Shown: piece after piece, positions 53,224 to 55,605 of the stretch
Numbering within the stretch: position 1 is the first letter of the stretch
Layout of the letters: each line of letters opens with the position of its first letter
Assembly: GCA_905480235.1 (NCBI GenBank)
Contig: CAJQPP010000045.1
Span: forward strand, 1-55,605
DNA: 55,605 nucleotides
Source of the DNA: an uncultured Pirellulaceae bacterium
GTDB lineage: Bacteria; Planctomycetota; Planctomycetia; Pirellulales; Pirellulaceae
Direction: 5' to 3'
The notes under the pieces: model-generated
Database searches by the model: none
What the model was told of the DNA's origin: nothing
What the model saw: the letters and a program-made list of their open reading frames with translations, nothing else
Made by a program: the position numbers and the translations under genes

Positions 53224-55605
53224 TCATTCGATGTAAAGAAACTCATTGAGCATCAAAATACTGTGGCACAAACTCGGCCAAGCATCCGGCTCTTGCTGAA
53301 TAAAATCCAAGGCCAACGAGACTTCCTCCGTCCGGGGATTTCTTCCCAGACCGGAAAGATATAACCGTTCGATCCGCTGGGTTTCGGTCAGGTCCGACGA
53401 TTGAAGTTTTTTGGACCACTGGCTGGCTAACTGCCTAACCCAACGACTATTCAATAAAAACAGTGACTGAGTAGGCACGGTCGTTGAATCACGATTCCCC
53501 TTGGGTGCGGCAGGGTTCGGAAAATCAAAAAGACCGTAAAAGCGAAATACATTGGTGCGTACGATAGGCAGGAACACCGACCTGTTATGGGAGCTCTCGT
53601 AATAGGCTCGATTTTCCTCGAGGTTTTTAGGGGAAGGGTTGACCGTTGTCACTTCATTGACCGTCGCTCGACCCATTTCCAATTCCAGTTTACCTGCAAT
53701 TTTCAGTAGGCTGTCTCGTAACACTTCCGCCTCCATCCGCCGCCTCGGCCAACGCCCATAAAGTTGATTCTCCGGATCTCTTTCCATCTGAATCTCAGTA
53801 GCTCGCCCGTCTAGTTGATAAATTCGCGAAGAGACAATCAAGCGTTGCAGGGCTTTGATCGACCAATCATTATCGATCAGGTAGCCAGCCAAATAATCGA
53901 GCAACTCGGGATGCGTGGGCAATGCTCCTTTTAGCCCAAAATTATCAGTCGATTCAACGATGCCGCGCCCAAAATGCCAACGCCAGATTCGATTTACGAT
54001 CACTCGTGCAGTCAGCGGGTTTTCGATATCCGTGATTGCTCGCGCCAACTCTAGCCGGCCACTCTGATCGGTTGGAAAACTTGACTGTTCTCTGCCAGCC
54101 ACAATTGTAAGGAAGCGTCGGGGCACAACGGCACCACGATTTCGGTGATTGCCTCGTACGAAAACTGCGGCATCAGAAATTTCGTCATCTGCCACCGCCA
54201 TCACCTGGGGTTCGTTGAGTTCTTGCAAGCGTTGCGACCGCGCCTGCCGTTGGCGATGGAGTGCCTCCAATGATTCAAGCATCGTTTCGGAAAAATAAAC
54301 ACGCGCCTTCTCGACATTACTTAGAGGGCCCCCCGAGGCAACCATCTGCTCGGCCAATGCCGTTGGAGCGTCCTCAATTTTCCCGCTCCGCAACAAATCG
54401 GCCCAAGCCAAAAGTGCCGTCCGATCCAAACCAAATGCTTGGGCCACTTTTTCTGGTGAACGCAGTTTTTTTGCACCAAAATCTTTACTCGTTTGGGGTC
54501 GATCGGCAGACCTTACCAACGCCACGATTATTTCGTCGAGGTGTGACATATTTGGCGCAACATCAAATCGTAGAGTGTTTTCACCTTTCTGAAATCGATA
54601 TCGCCCCTCCACCATCCAAGTTTGTTTATCGGGAAACCAGCCACCGGTCACTCTCGCCATACTGGCATCATTAACCAACCGGCCATTAATCGACAAATTT
54701 CCGGGCCGCGCATTCTTAGCCGCATATCGAAACTCCACCTGATAGATGCCCGTTTCAGGCAAGTCGAAATCAAATTCCACCCAAGTATTCCCCCCACCCT
54801 GGTCGGAAACGATCCCGATTTCTTTGCCATAATTATCTCGATCGATCGCTGCCTCGCCTCGCTGATAGGACTCCGCGTCTAACCAGACACCAGGTGATTG
54901 GAATTCACTCCTAAGAAGCACCTTACCGACAGAACGTAGTGTGTCACCTGAGACGACCGCAGATAGTCGATCACCGACCTTTAACGCCGCCTGTTGAAGT
55001 TGCCATTGCCGCACTTCTGAGGCGGCTTCCAAATAGACCTCGTTTTTCCCCGCAGCCACCGACCGTAACCGTTTCAACTCCTGGATGCTCACTTGTTCGA
55101 TTTGTGACTGGATCGATTTCAGTTCCTCAATCAGGCTAACCGTCTCCGCCGAGTGGAGCGGGCGATTCTCTAGCTTGGTACTCCGCAAAATACCCGACAA
55201 ACCGTAGTAGTCGTCCGTGGAAATTGGGTCAAATTTATGGTCATGGCAACGTGCACACCCGATCGTCAGGCCCAAAAAAGCCCTGCCCAACGTATCGAGT
55301 TGTTCATCGATAATGTCGGCGCGTTTTTTTTCCGGATCCTGCTCGGCGTCTATCTTGATACCCAAGGCCAAGAAACTGGTTGCAATCAAGCGACGGTTGT
55401 TTAACGCTTGGTGTTCCGTCTGCAGCAAAAGATCACCAGCCAATTGCTCCACCAAGAATTCATCGAAGGGCATATCGTGATTAAAGGCATCAATCACGTA
55501 ATTGCGATACCTCCACGCGAATGGATAAGGGTGGTTTTCATCGGCACCGTTAGAATCGGCGTAGCGGACGACGTCTAACCAATGCCGCCCCCAACGTTCG
55601 CCGTA
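53224..55605 (-). CDS. DUF1549/DUF1553 domain protein (planctomycete cytochrome-associated family), partial
   Basis: The frame is open to the right edge, so the N-terminus, often with a cytochrome-like PSD1 haem domain, lies outside the window. Visible first is the DUF1549 part (YGERWGRHWLDVVRYADSNG, FLVEQLAGDLL), with the haem-like CARCHDHKFDPIS at about residue 133 of the visible part. A central carbohydrate-binding-like beta domain with TWVEFDFDLPETGIYQVEFR follows. DUF1553 (TARVIVNRIWRWHFGRGIVES, FGLKGALPTHPELLDYLAGY in pieces, RRRMEAEVLRDSLL) closes it. These proteins are large, exported and typical of planctomycetes. Polymer breakdown has been proposed but is not shown. Confidence 0.93.
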   Translation of the reverse strand, partial: YGERWGRHWLDVVRYADSNGADENHPYPFAWRYRNYVIDAFNHDMPFDEFLVEQLAGDLLLQTEHQALNNRRLIATSFLALGIKIDAEQDPEKKRADIIDEQLDTLGRAFLGLTIGCARCHDHKFDPISTDDYYGLSGILRSTKLENRPLHSAETVSLIEELKSIQSQIEQVSIQELKRLRSVAAGKNEVYLEAASEVRQWQLQQAALKVGDRLSAVVSGDTLRSVGKVLLRSEFQSPGVWLDAESYQRGEAAIDRDNYGKEIGIVSDQGGGNTWVEFDFDLPETGIYQVEFRYAAKNARPGNLSINGRLVNDASMARVTGGWFPDKQTWMVEGRYRFQKGENTLRFDVAPNMSHLDEIIVALVRSADRPQTSKDFGAKKLRSPEKVAQAFGLDRTALLAWADLLRSGKIEDAPTALAEQMVASGGPLSNVEKARVYFSETMLESLEALHRQRQARSQRLQELNEPQVMAVADDEISDAAVFVRGNHRNRGAVVPRRFLTIVAGREQSSFPTDQSGRLELARAITDIENPLTARVIVNRIWRWHFGRGIVESTDNFGLKGALPTHPELLDYLAGYLIDNDWSIKALQRLIVSSRIYQLDGRATEIQMERDPENQLYGRWPRRRMEAEVLRDSLLKIAGKLELEMGRATVNEVTTVNPSPKNLEENRAYYESSHNRSVFLPIVRTNVFRFYGLFDFPNPAAPKGNRDSTTVPTQSLFLLNSRWVRQLASQWSKKLQSSDLTETQRIERLYLSGLGRNPRTEEVSLALDFIQQEPDAWPSLCHSILMLNEFLYIE

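Overview
The window looks like a chromosomal piece of a planctomycete, probably of the Pirellulales type. The signs are the adjacent DUF1549/DUF1553 and DUF1501 genes at the right end, a TPR - ExbB - ExbD - squalene-cyclase-like operon, a prepilin-like gene, many genes without a clear Shine-Dalgarno site, and moderate GC. No rRNA, tRNA, CRISPR array, insertion sequence or phage gene was seen.

Layout. (1) 1-16 kb: the start of a minus-strand prepilin-like gene, then plus-strand envelope genes: a large periplasmic TPR protein, an ExbB/ExbD proton-motor pair, a 1258-residue membrane-anchored disordered protein with a cyclase-like C-terminus, a STAS protein, and an RND efflux pair (membrane-fusion protein and permease). 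(2) 15.6-27 kb: sugar-acid and probable sialic-acid catabolism: a zinc dehydrogenase, KDPG aldolase, PfkB (KDG-type) kinase, AGE-type epimerase, PhyH-type dioxygenase, N-acetylneuraminate-lyase-like aldolase, a kelch-mutarotase/sodium-symporter fusion, an Old Yellow Enzyme-type oxidoreductase and a divergent DapA-superfamily aldolase. (3) 27.3-51.5 kb: a dense stress or dormancy island with seven universal stress protein (Usp) genes (one tandem, one fused to CBS domains), two further CBS proteins, two histidine kinases, a CheY-like regulator, a sigma-54 (NtrC-type) activator, a formate/nitrite-family channel, a TrkA-type potassium channel, DUF4404 and DUF2007 proteins, a thioredoxin-2, two cytochrome c'-like haem proteins, a CinA-family amidase, an HhH DNA-binding protein, a phosphotransferase/P-loop kinase fusion and a phosphodiesterase/EEP-nuclease fusion. 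(4) 51.8 kb to the end: DUF1501 and DUF1553 genes.

The main result is a probable sigma-54 regulon. Eight near-consensus -24/-12 elements (GG-N10-GC in a TTGGCAC...TTGCA context) lie directly upstream of eight transcription units in part 3. Most also have an upstream element related to GTGCGAAAAAGCGCGCTT, at the distance expected for an enhancer-binding protein. The activator is itself encoded in one of the controlled operons, so the island reads as a self-regulated response whose outputs are Usp/CBS nucleotide sensors, ion and anion channels and haem proteins.

The second result is a probable selenoprotein at 42758-43315. It is a peroxiredoxin-like (AhpC/TSA_2) gene in which an in-frame TGA stands exactly at the catalytic cysteine of a CxxC-type motif, followed by a hairpin at bacterial-SECIS distance. 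An ordinary ORF caller truncates it.
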